From Caulobacteraceae bacterium (GTDB lineage: Bacteria; Pseudomonadota; Alphaproteobacteria; Caulobacterales; Caulobacteraceae): DNA of 51,354 nucleotides. Below, in pieces: positions 38,689-47,108 of this stretch; position 1 is the first letter of the stretch, and every line of letters starts with the position of its first letter. The translations under genes were made by a program, and so were the position numbers. Under the pieces are notes generated by a model that was given only the letters and a program-made list of their open reading frames with translations, did not search any database and was not told the DNA's origin. Where the stretch lies: positions 1 through 51,354 of the forward strand of contig JARLIP010000172.1 of the NCBI GenBank assembly GCA_031291685.1, written 5' to 3'.

Positions 38689-41046
38689 TCAGTAACGATA
38701 GGCGGCGGTCAGGCCCACGGTGAGGGGCCGGAAGGTGAAGTCCCGATGCACGGGATTGCCCAGAACCTCGGAATAGCGGGTCAGGTTGGGGTGCTCGTTG
38801 GTCACGTTGTCGATGAACAGCGAGACGTCATAGCCCGACCAGCGCAGCCCGCCCCGCAGGGTCAGGTAGTTGGTGGACGGGGTCGGCAGGGCGGCCGGAT
38901 CGTAGCTGCCGTTCGCCGGGTCACGGTTGGACGTCAGGGCCGATTTGCTGTGATAGGTGTAGTCGGCGCGAACAAACCCATCATAGTCACCGAACACCTT
39001 AGCGTCATAGGTCACCCCCAACGTCCCGCTCCAGGGTTGGGTCTCGATGTGATCGCCCTTTTGCACCAGCGTCTTCACCGATTTGCTGAAGGTGGCGTTG
39101 GTGTAACCGACAGAGGCTTCGATTGTCAGGCCATCAATTGGATGGGCGGCGAGTTGCACGTCGAACCCATCGCTGCTCGCCTGACCCAGGTTATCAACGA
39201 ACTGCTGCGCACAATGGCTGAGATACACAACCTGCTGAATACTCTTCCAGTCTATATGATAGATACTGCTGTTTATTTCCAACTTTCGATTGAATAATTT
39301 GTTCTTGGCGCCCAGCTCATAACTCCAAACGCTGTCAGAAGCGAAGGTGTTTGGCATAGAATTGTAGCCTTGAGCAGTCAAATCAGCGCCACACGAGTCC
39401 CCAACTGGAGAATTCGCCCCACCGATACGGTAGCCCTTTGCAGCTGATACATAGAGCAGGTTGTTATTATCATACTGATAGGAAATTCCGAATTTCGGCG
39501 TAACTGGCGTCTCAGTCGTCTTGGACGCAGGCTGGACAATCGGTTGCCCGACAAAGGCGCCAGTACCAAAACCCTCCCCCATGAATGAGGCGCGGGCGAC
39601 CCGAAGGCCTGCCGTCAGCTTGATCTGCTCGGTCAAATGATAGTTAACTTCTCCAAACAAGGCCGTCTGCCGATCAACAGCTTTACCAGCAGCAATCAAA
39701 GAATACTTATTATCAATTAGAGGCATACCCCAAAATTCTTGAACCGAAAGTCCATATATTCCGGTAATTTCGCCGAGTCTCGGATCAACGATGTTTTCAT
39801 AGGCCTTTTGTCTCGATTCCGACATGAACAGCCCAGCCACCCACGTCACCCTCGACGTCTTGTCCGACGATTGAAGGCGCAACTCTTCGGTCCACACCGA
39901 CTGTTTGTTCACCATGCGCGCATAGGCTGAATAGCCTGTGTCGCCTGGCACGAAATTTCCAATCGCAAGTTCGGGCGGCACTAGGCTAGACGCCACCGCC
40001 GGGACCAAGGTCGAATAATCGTCCTGAAGAGTGTCCTTGCGCTGGTACATGGAGGTGTTCGAGATCAGGGTCATGCCGCTGAACTCGTACTGGATCTTCA
40101 GGGCCGGCAGGATGAAGCGGTCGTGGTCCGGCTGGGCCAGGGGCTGGCCATTGACGAACTTGCCGGCGCCGGCGGCGGAATAGCCCTCCCAATAGGTGCC
40201 GATGTCATGCACCTGGCGGTCCTGATAGAATAGGGACGGCGTGATCGTCAGATGGGCGAAGGGGGCGTAGGTCAGGGCCAGGCGCGCCACCTGGGTGTCG
40301 CTCCAATTGGCGTTCTTCTCCACCGGGGCCGCGCCGTTCAGGTCCGGATTGGCGTTCTTGCGGTCCACATAGCCGCCGTCATGGCGGTCCCAGATGCTGA
40401 GCCTAAAACCCAGGACGTCCTGCTTGATCGGCCCGCCCACGGCGACGCCGCCCTCATAGCTAGGATCGCCGCCCTTGGTCCCGCTGACCTCGGAGCGGAC
40501 ATAGGCGCTGTACTTGGTCAGGCTGGGCTCGGGGGTGATGAAGCGGATGGTGCCGCCTTCCGAGCCGCTGCCGAACAGGGTCCCCTGGGGCCCGCGCAGC
40601 ACCTCCACCCGGTCCAGGTCGAAGACCAGGGGATAGGTGTTGGTGGCCGAATAGCCGACGATCCGGGTCTGGATCGGGGTGTCGTCGATATAGATGCCGG
40701 TGGTGGCCGCCCCGACCTGGGAGCTGATGCCCCGGATCGAGATGTCGGCCTGGGAGCCGAAGCCGTTTGGATTGAGCTCGATCCCCGGGGTCAGGCGCGA
40801 GATGTCGGCGACCCCCTTGATGCCGCGAACGTCCAGGGCCTTTTCATTCAGGGCGGTGACGCTCTGGGAGACCTTAGACAAGACCTCGGCCTGGCGGGTG
40901 GCGGTGACCACGATTTCGCTGATGCCGTTGTCGGCCTTGCCGTCCGCGGCGCCCTGCGCCATGGCCGGCGCCGCCAGAGATAGCAGAGCCGCTGACAGCA
41001 AGCCCTGATTTAACAGCCAGCTCTTGTACGTCCGATGATGCGTCAA
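38689..41046 (-). CDS. TonB-dependent receptor
   Basis: Signal peptide, ISEIVVTATRQAEVLSKVSQSVTALNEKALDVRGIKGVADISRLTPGI (plug), VEVLRGPQGTLFGSGSEGGTIRFITPEPS, C-terminal beta-strand FRPLTVGLTAAYRY. Confidence 0.95.
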   Translation of the reverse strand: MTHHRTYKSWLLNQGLLSAALLSLAAPAMAQGAADGKADNGISEIVVTATRQAEVLSKVSQSVTALNEKALDVRGIKGVADISRLTPGIELNPNGFGSQADISIRGISSQVGAATTGIYIDDTPIQTRIVGYSATNTYPLVFDLDRVEVLRGPQGTLFGSGSEGGTIRFITPEPSLTKYSAYVRSEVSGTKGGDPSYEGGVAVGGPIKQDVLGFRLSIWDRHDGGYVDRKNANPDLNGAAPVEKNANWSDTQVARLALTYAPFAHLTITPSLFYQDRQVHDIGTYWEGYSAAGAGKFVNGQPLAQPDHDRFILPALKIQYEFSGMTLISNTSMYQRKDTLQDDYSTLVPAVASSLVPPELAIGNFVPGDTGYSAYARMVNKQSVWTEELRLQSSDKTSRVTWVAGLFMSESRQKAYENIVDPRLGEITGIYGLSVQEFWGMPLIDNKYSLIAAGKAVDRQTALFGEVNYHLTEQIKLTAGLRVARASFMGEGFGTGAFVGQPIVQPASKTTETPVTPKFGISYQYDNNNLLYVSAAKGYRIGGANSPVGDSCGADLTAQGYNSMPNTFASDSVWSYELGAKNKLFNRKLEINSSIYHIDWKSIQQVVYLSHCAQQFVDNLGQASSDGFDVQLAAHPIDGLTIEASVGYTNATFSKSVKTLVQKGDHIETQPWSGTLGVTYDAKVFGDYDGFVRADYTYHSKSALTSNRDPANGSYDPAALPTPSTNYLTLRGGLRWSGYDVSLFIDNVTNEHPNLTRYSEVLGNPVHRDFTFRPLTVGLTAAYRY

Positions 41047-41369
41047 ATCCCCATACCCCCCAAAACCGTTATGGCGCGCGCCCCTGTGCGGTTCCGTCCG
41101 CGGAACCCGCCTCGCATGCGACCGAATGACACAATGATCAAGCGGCCACGGTCAAGTGTGATCTCAGATATGAACGAATTGTAACCAAAATCAGCAGGCG
41201 CCCACCAAACAGGCAAAAACTCTGCGCACGAGTCCTGACGGACACGCTCCGCGCCCGGCATCCCCCGCGCCAGAGAGGAGCCTTGCCAAGCCTGTTGTGG
41301 CCGGGCCAAGTCCCGGCGGGACGAAAACGCCACCTCACGATACGCCGACAGGGCGAGGGGAACCACCGT

Positions 41370-42767
41370 ATGAGCGCCAAGCCGCTGCGATTCTGGGACC
41401 TGGCGCTCTACGCCGTGGGCATGACCCTGTCCCTGCGCTGGGTGGCGACGGCGGCGGCGGCGGGACCCGCCGCCCTGCCCCTGTGGGTGGCGGCGGTGAT
41501 CGGCTTCATGGCCCCCCTGGTGATCGCCACGGCGGAGCTGGTCAGCCGGTTCGAGGGCGAGGGCGGCCTCTATGTCTGGAGCCGGGAGGCCTTCGGTCCC
41601 TTCGCGGGGTTCCTCTGCGGCTGGCTCTACTGGACCTGCAACATCCCCTTCTTTTCCGGCCTGCTCTATTTCATCGTCAGCGTCCTGGGGGCGGCCCTGG
41701 GCCCCGGGGCCCAGGCCGCGCTGAAGGACCCGACCCTGTTCGTCCTGGTCTGTCTGGCCATATCGGTGGTGGTGGCGGGACTGCACCTCCTGGGGCTCGG
41801 CATGGGCAAGTGGCTGTCCAATTTCGGCGGGGCGGCGGGATCGGCCCTGCTGGTGGTGCTGGTGGCGGCGGGGATCGCCGGCGCCCTCAAGCACGGATCG
41901 GCCACCGACTTCGTCCACGCGAACTACGCTCCGCCCCTGACCGCCGACGGGGCGATCCTGTGGAGCACCATGGTCTTCGCCTTTGGCGGGCCCGAGGCCC
42001 TGGCCTTCCTGCGCGACCAGGTCCAGGGGGGCATCCACCAGATCCTGAAGGTTCTGGCGGTGGTCGGCGGGCTCTTGACCCTGGCCTATGTGGTCGGCAC
42101 CGGCGCCATGCTGATGGTGCTGTCCCCCGCCGAGGCCACCCGTCTGGCCGGCCTGCCGGACGCCCTGACCCTGGCCCTGACGCGGATCGGGCTTGGGGGC
42201 CTGGCGCCCTTCGCCCTGTTGATCCTGGCCCTGTCCCTGCTGGGCGCTTACAGCGCCTGGTTCGGGGTAGCGGCCCGCCTGCCCCTCAGCGCCGGGGTGG
42301 ACCAGATGCTGCCCGCCGTCTTCGCCCGCCTGCACCCCAGGACCGGCGCCCCGGTGGCCGCGATCCTGGCCCAGGGCGCGGCGGTGATCGTCTTCCTGCT
42401 GCTGAGCCAGGCGGGCGCCAGCCTCAAGGCCGCCTATGACTTCCTGGTGGCCATGAGCGTGATCTCCTACACCCTGCCCTTCGTGTTCCTGTTCGCGGTC
42501 TATCTGAAGGTCCAGGGCCGGCCCCTTCCGCGGGGCGCCTGGTCGCCGCCGGGAGGGCCAGTCACCGCCCGCGCCATCGGCTGGCTGGGCTTGGTCGTGG
42601 TGATCAGCGCCATTCTCTGCACCCTGGTCCCCAGCCCCGATGCGACCAATGGGCTAGCGGCCATCCTGAAACTTGTCATCGCCTCGGCGGTGCTGATCCT
42701 ATGCGGCGTCGCCGCCTATGCCTGGGGCCTGCGCAAGCGCGCCCTGATCGCCGGAACACAACCATGA
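41370..42767 (+). CDS. APC family amino acid/amine permease
   Basis: LRFWDLALYAVGMTLSLRWVATAAAAGPAALPLWVAAVIGFMAPLVIATAELVSRFEGEGGLYVWSREAFGPFAGFLCGWLYWTCNIPFF; ~12 TM. Confidence 0.9.
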   Translation: MSAKPLRFWDLALYAVGMTLSLRWVATAAAAGPAALPLWVAAVIGFMAPLVIATAELVSRFEGEGGLYVWSREAFGPFAGFLCGWLYWTCNIPFFSGLLYFIVSVLGAALGPGAQAALKDPTLFVLVCLAISVVVAGLHLLGLGMGKWLSNFGGAAGSALLVVLVAAGIAGALKHGSATDFVHANYAPPLTADGAILWSTMVFAFGGPEALAFLRDQVQGGIHQILKVLAVVGGLLTLAYVVGTGAMLMVLSPAEATRLAGLPDALTLALTRIGLGGLAPFALLILALSLLGAYSAWFGVAARLPLSAGVDQMLPAVFARLHPRTGAPVAAILAQGAAVIVFLLLSQAGASLKAAYDFLVAMSVISYTLPFVFLFAVYLKVQGRPLPRGAWSPPGGPVTARAIGWLGLVVVISAILCTLVPSPDATNGLAAILKLVIASAVLILCGVAAYAWGLRKRALIAGTQP

Positions 42768-43816
42768 ACGCCCCCACCCAGCCCGCCATTGAGACCCTGC
42801 CCGCCAGCGTCTATCGCGACCCGGCCCTGTGGCCGCAGGAGCGGACCCGCATCTTCGCCGCCAGCTGGCAGTTCGTCACCCACGACAGCGCCCTTGCCCA
42901 GGCCGGGGACTGGGTGGCCGAGGCAGTCGCCGGCTATCCGGTGGTGGTGGTCCGTGGCGAGGACGGGGCGATCCGCGCCTTTCATAATGTCTGCCGCCAT
43001 CGCGCCGGCCCCCTGACCCAGGGGGACAGCGGCCACTGCGAGGGGGTTCTGACCTGCCGCTATCACGGCTGGACCTATACCCTGGACGGACGGCTGCGGG
43101 CGGCGCGGGATTTCGGGCCCAGCCCCGATTTCGACCCCCGGGCCTTCGGTCTCTATCCGGTGCGGGTGGAACTGTGGCGGGGCCTGGTGTTCGTGGCCCT
43201 GGATTCGGCCATCGCCCCCCTGGCCGAATGGCTGGCGCCCCTGGAGCGGCGCCTGGGCTCCGCCGACTGGAGCGGGCTGCACATCGCCGGCAAGCGTCAG
43301 CACCTGATCGCCTGCAACTGGAAGACCTATGTGGAGAACTATCTGGAGGGCTACCACGTGCCCCTGATCCACCCGACCCTGGACGCCGAGATCGATTCCG
43401 CCCGCTATTCGGTGACCATGGAGGGCCGCATCGCCCTGCACGAGGCGCCCCTGCGCAAACCGGACGCGGTCTATGAGGGGCTGTGGGCGTGGCTGTGGCC
43501 CAATATCGGGGTCAATATCTATGGCCGCGGCCTGATGATGGAGCGCATGTCCCCTATCGGGCCCAGCCAGACCGGCGGCCCCGGCCAGACCCGGCTCGAC
43601 TACATCTATCTGATGCCAGAGGGCGAGACGGTCAGCGAGGAGACCATGGCCATGTCCGACGTGGTGGTGGCCGAGGATCTGTGGGTGGTGGAGCGGGTGC
43701 AGCAGAACCTGGACGCCGACGTTTACACCACCGGACGACTGTCCTCGCGCCACGAGGGCGGGGTGGCGGCGTTCCAGGCCTTCTACCGCGAGGCGATGGG
43801 CGGGTTGGCGGGCTGA
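42764..43816 (+). CDS. Rieske non-heme iron aromatic ring-hydroxylating oxygenase, alpha subunit
   Basis: FHNVCRHRAGPLTQGDSGHCEGVLTCRYHGWTYTLDGRL (Rieske CxH/CxxH), NWKTYVENYLEGYHVPLIHPTLDAE (catalytic domain). ATGA overlap with permease. Confidence 0.95.
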   Translation: MNAPTQPAIETLPASVYRDPALWPQERTRIFAASWQFVTHDSALAQAGDWVAEAVAGYPVVVVRGEDGAIRAFHNVCRHRAGPLTQGDSGHCEGVLTCRYHGWTYTLDGRLRAARDFGPSPDFDPRAFGLYPVRVELWRGLVFVALDSAIAPLAEWLAPLERRLGSADWSGLHIAGKRQHLIACNWKTYVENYLEGYHVPLIHPTLDAEIDSARYSVTMEGRIALHEAPLRKPDAVYEGLWAWLWPNIGVNIYGRGLMMERMSPIGPSQTGGPGQTRLDYIYLMPEGETVSEETMAMSDVVVAEDLWVVERVQQNLDADVYTTGRLSSRHEGGVAAFQAFYREAMGGLAG

Positions 43817-43827
43817 TGCGAGGGGCT

Positions 43828-44030
43828 GGTGAGCCTGACCTTCGCATTCCATCTTTCCCGCCGTCATCCTCGACACGCGGTGTCGGGGATCCATGCCGTT
43901 CAGCCGACGCCGCGACGGACTTTCAGACTGAATCCCACGCGCAATGATCCGGCCTCGTTCACGGAATGGATCGCCGCAAGCGGCGATGACGGAGAGCAGG
44001 CCCCAGCGGTCAGCCTCAAGGGCCGTTGGT
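43828..44030 (+). repeat. MITE-like dispersed repeat, copy 3 (intact right terminus, degenerate left)
   Basis: Core CCGTCATCCTCGACACGCGGTGTCGGGGATCCATGCCG...GGAATGGATCGCCGCAAGCGGCGATGACGG; right end AGCGGTCAGCCTCAAGGGCCGTTGGT at 44005-44030 is the inverse of the copy 1 left terminus. Confidence 0.8.
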
Positions 44031-44163
44031 GTAACCTTGAGACCAGAGCCCTCCGGCACGGCCCTTGCGAGCCCCCTTTCCCGAGAGCCGCGATGAAACA
44101 CTGCTTTTCAGCTGGCGGCCGAAGTGGTTAACAGGTCTTAACGTCCAGTCTTGGGGATCCGCC

Positions 44164-44463
44164 GTGCTTCTGTCCGTTCTCGCCCTTATCGCCGCCACGG
44201 CGACCGCGCCACAGACCAAGCTGGATCACCTGACCCAGGACCCCGCCCCCCAGATGGTGGCCGCCGAGAACGTCACCATCGTCTATCTGGGCTGCCAGAT
44301 CCGCCAGACCGCCCTGGCCGAATGCCAGGTGGTCAACAATGATCCCGTCGAGCCCGGCGCCGCCGCCGAGGCCATGAAGCTGGCCGCCGGCATGAGCGTG
44401 CCCCAGGCCCTGGCCGACCGCCTGGGCGGCCACATCGTCGTCAAGTTGAACGTCAAGCAATAG
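44164..44463 (+). CDS. Small exported protein with TonB C-terminal-like domain
   Basis: GTG start with VLLSVLALIAATATA leader; VTIVYLGCQIRQTALAECQVVNNDPVEPGAAAEAMKLAAGMSVP resembles TonB-C-like secreted proteins. Confidence 0.45.
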   Translation: MLLSVLALIAATATAPQTKLDHLTQDPAPQMVAAENVTIVYLGCQIRQTALAECQVVNNDPVEPGAAAEAMKLAAGMSVPQALADRLGGHIVVKLNVKQ

Positions 44464-44473
44464 GCCGCGAGGC

Positions 44474-45640
44474 CTATCGCGCGGCGCCCGACGCCGCGTC
44501 ATAGACGGCCCAGATCGGCCCGCACTCCACCAGCCGGCCCTCGGCCATGGCCTGGTCGATGGCCATCACCGTCAGACCCGCCTCCAGGGAATCCTGGGCC
44601 GTGACCGGGAACGGGGCTCTGCCCTCCAGGGCGGCGAGCAGATCCAGCGCCATGGCCTGATCGGCGCCGTTGTGATTGTCCTCGGTGCGACCGCCATAGT
44701 CGATCCGCTCCGGCCGGCCCCGGTCCAGGGCGCCGCGGATCATCAGGCGGTTGCGCACCAGATCGGCGATCAGGGTGGCTTTGGTTCCGGCGATATACCA
44801 GCGCCGCTCCTGCAGGCCGCTGAGGGTGTTGGAGTGGAAGGACAGCCGCACCCCATTGGCGTACTCCACCAGGGCCACCTGATGGTCGGTGACGTCCATG
44901 TCCGACTGGAAGGCGTCGTTGGAGCCCGCCCAGCCCGGATCGGCCATGACGAAGGCCTGGGATCCGTCCTCATAGACCCGCGGCTCGACCGCACGCTCGG
45001 GGGTGAAGATGCGCCGCCCGCCGAAGCTGGCCACCCGCTCCGCCCGGGCGCCGACGATGCGGCTGAAGATATCGAAGTCGTGGCAGACCTTGTCCAACAG
45101 GTAGGAGCCGCCCCAGTCCTGGCGACGGCGCCAGTTGCGGGCCAGATAGCCCCCGTGTTCGGCGGGCAGGTGCTCGGTGGCGTCGATGGAGATCACCTGG
45201 CCCAGGGCCCCGGAATCGACCCGGGCGATCACCTCCCGCACAATCGGCATGGAGCGCATGACCAGGCCGATATGCAGGGGCGGCGTCTGGCCGTTGGCCA
45301 GGATGGCGGCCAGTTGATGGCTCTCCTGCGGCGTCCGCACGATCGGCTTTTCGGCGAAGATCGGATAGCCGGCCCCGAAGGCGGCCAACAGGTGCGGCAG
45401 GTGCAGGTGGTTGGGCGAGCCGATCATCACCAGGTCGAAGGGGCCGGCGCCGAGCAAGTCAGCCTCGTCCGCGAAGGCCCTGCCCGGATCGATCCCCGCG
45501 GCCTCCAGGATCGGCAGGCCGATGGGAGCGGGATCGGCATAGCCGGCCACCCGCAGATCCCAGCCCACATCCTTCATGGCCGCCAGCACATGGGCGATCC
45601 TCTGGCCCAGGCCAATGACGCCGATCCGGTATGTTTTCAC
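44474..45640 (-). CDS. Gfo/Idh/MocA family oxidoreductase
   Basis: KTYRIGVIGLGQRIAHVLAAMKDVGWDLRVAGYADP, LVMIGSPNHLHLPHLLAAFGAGYPIFAEKPIVRT, GGSYLLDKVCHDFDIFSRIVG. Confidence 0.94.
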   Translation of the reverse strand: MKTYRIGVIGLGQRIAHVLAAMKDVGWDLRVAGYADPAPIGLPILEAAGIDPGRAFADEADLLGAGPFDLVMIGSPNHLHLPHLLAAFGAGYPIFAEKPIVRTPQESHQLAAILANGQTPPLHIGLVMRSMPIVREVIARVDSGALGQVISIDATEHLPAEHGGYLARNWRRRQDWGGSYLLDKVCHDFDIFSRIVGARAERVASFGGRRIFTPERAVEPRVYEDGSQAFVMADPGWAGSNDAFQSDMDVTDHQVALVEYANGVRLSFHSNTLSGLQERRWYIAGTKATLIADLVRNRLMIRGALDRGRPERIDYGGRTEDNHNGADQAMALDLLAALEGRAPFPVTAQDSLEAGLTVMAIDQAMAEGRLVECGPIWAVYDAASGAAR

Positions 45641-45760
45641 GTCCTAACGCCCCCTCGAAAGCCCAAGGGCGATTTTCGAGCCGCGCGCGGCGATCGCCTA
45701 TGGACCAATAGCTTCGCTGTATGGTTGTGTGCGATTTGCATCAAGGGCGGAGCTTAGGAA

Positions 45761-46507
45761 ATGACGACGATCACGACGAGTCCAGGCTTCGACATGGGTC
45801 GCGTGATCCAGCGCACCTTCGACGTGCTGGGTCAGAATATCGGGCCATTCCTGATCATCAGCGTGCTGTTCATCGCCCTGCCGACCGAGCTGTCAGGTCT
45901 GACTCAGACGCAAAAGGGCGGCGGCCTGATCAAGTTCGTCCTGTTCCTCATCCAACTGGCCGCGTCCTCGGCGGGCCAGGCGGCGGCCATCTGGGGGGCT
46001 GTCAACGCCCTGGACGGAGGCAAGGCCGATGTTCAGGAATGGATCCGCCAAGGCGCTCCCCACTGGTGGCGGGTGATCGCGATCAGCCTGCTGACCGGTA
46101 TCGCCATAGCCCTGGCCTCGGTGTTGTTCCTGGCGCCGGGCCTTTATCTGTTGACCCGGATGGTGGTCGCCGTTCCCGCTCAGGTGTCGGAAAACACCGG
46201 CGTGTTCGTCGCCTTCAGCCGCAGCGCCGATCTGACCAAGGGACGGCGCTGGGCGGTGCTGGGCCTGGTGCTCCTGCTGTTCGTTCCCTTGACGATTCTT
46301 GAGTTCCTGCTGATCGGCTTCGCCAACCAGTTTCATGGCGGCCTCACCGCCGCGGTGAGCAGTCCGGTCACGCGGCTGGTGGTCCTGCCCCTCTTCGTGT
46401 GCGTGACCACCCCGATCAGCCTGGCCGGCGTCGCTGCGCTCTATGTCGAGCTGCGGGCGGGGCGCGAAGGGCCTGGCGCCGGGCGTCTGGCGGCGATCTT
46501 CGATTGA
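45761..46507 (+). CDS. Hypothetical multi-TM membrane protein (glycerophosphodiesterase-membrane-domain-like)
   Basis: FDMGRVIQRTFDVLGQNIGPFLIISVLFIALPTEL...GLYLLTRMVVAVPAQVSENTGVFVAFSRSADLTKGRRWAVLGL. Confidence 0.6.
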   Translation: MTTITTSPGFDMGRVIQRTFDVLGQNIGPFLIISVLFIALPTELSGLTQTQKGGGLIKFVLFLIQLAASSAGQAAAIWGAVNALDGGKADVQEWIRQGAPHWWRVIAISLLTGIAIALASVLFLAPGLYLLTRMVVAVPAQVSENTGVFVAFSRSADLTKGRRWAVLGLVLLLFVPLTILEFLLIGFANQFHGGLTAAVSSPVTRLVVLPLFVCVTTPISLAGVAALYVELRAGREGPGAGRLAAIFD

Positions 46508-46689
46508 GGCGCGATCGCGGTTCGGGAGGACCGGAACAGGACTGTCCACAAGACCGTTGATCGCCTTAGTGCGAACACAAGGGACTGGAAAACCGATCAA
46601 ATCGGTCGTGACCGACATTGCCCGGCGCATCCTTTGGCCGTCTGGGGAGTTGTTGGGTTCGGCGGTTCCATGTACACGCAAGTCAGGTC

Positions 46690-47052
46690 ATGACAGTTCA
46701 ACTCGATTTCATCGGCGCTTCGGGCGTCGCCTATCGCTACGTCGCCCGCGAGGGCCAACGTGTATCGCCCAGCGGCGGCAACTTCGTCTTCGTGCGCGAA
46801 ACCCCCGAGGGCATGGCCGTCATCTATGTCGGTGAGGCCGAAAGTCTCAGCGCCCTGGACGAGGCGCCCTGGGCCGAGGCCCAGTCCCGGTTTGGCGCCA
46901 CCCACGCCTTCGTCCGCCTGAATGTGACCGCGGCGATCCGCCGAAGCGAGCGCAACGATCTGCTGGCCGCCTACGACCCGCCCCTGAACGCCGTCTATCG
47001 GGACGCCACCGAGCGTGGGTCCGATCCGGCGCCGGATGCTCGCCAAGGCTGA
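46690..47052 (+). CDS. Small conserved protein, degenerate GIY-YIG-like
   Basis: GNFVFVRETPEGMAVIYVGEAESLSALDEAPWAEAQSRFGATHAFVRLNVTAAIRRSERNDLLAAYDPPLN. Confidence 0.5.
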   Translation: MTVQLDFIGASGVAYRYVAREGQRVSPSGGNFVFVRETPEGMAVIYVGEAESLSALDEAPWAEAQSRFGATHAFVRLNVTAAIRRSERNDLLAAYDPPLNAVYRDATERGSDPAPDARQG

Positions 47053-47108
47053 ATTTCCGGGCAATATACGCTTCGGCTGCGCCGTGAACAGCGCAACCGC
47101 CGGAGGGC

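Noticed and set aside
41043-42335. 430-aa minus-strand ORF
   Set aside because: Antisense shadow of the APC permease.
44128-44141. TTAA-N6-TTAA (TTAACAGGTCTTAA), CtrA-like
   Set aside because: Same spacing problem (6 rather than 7).
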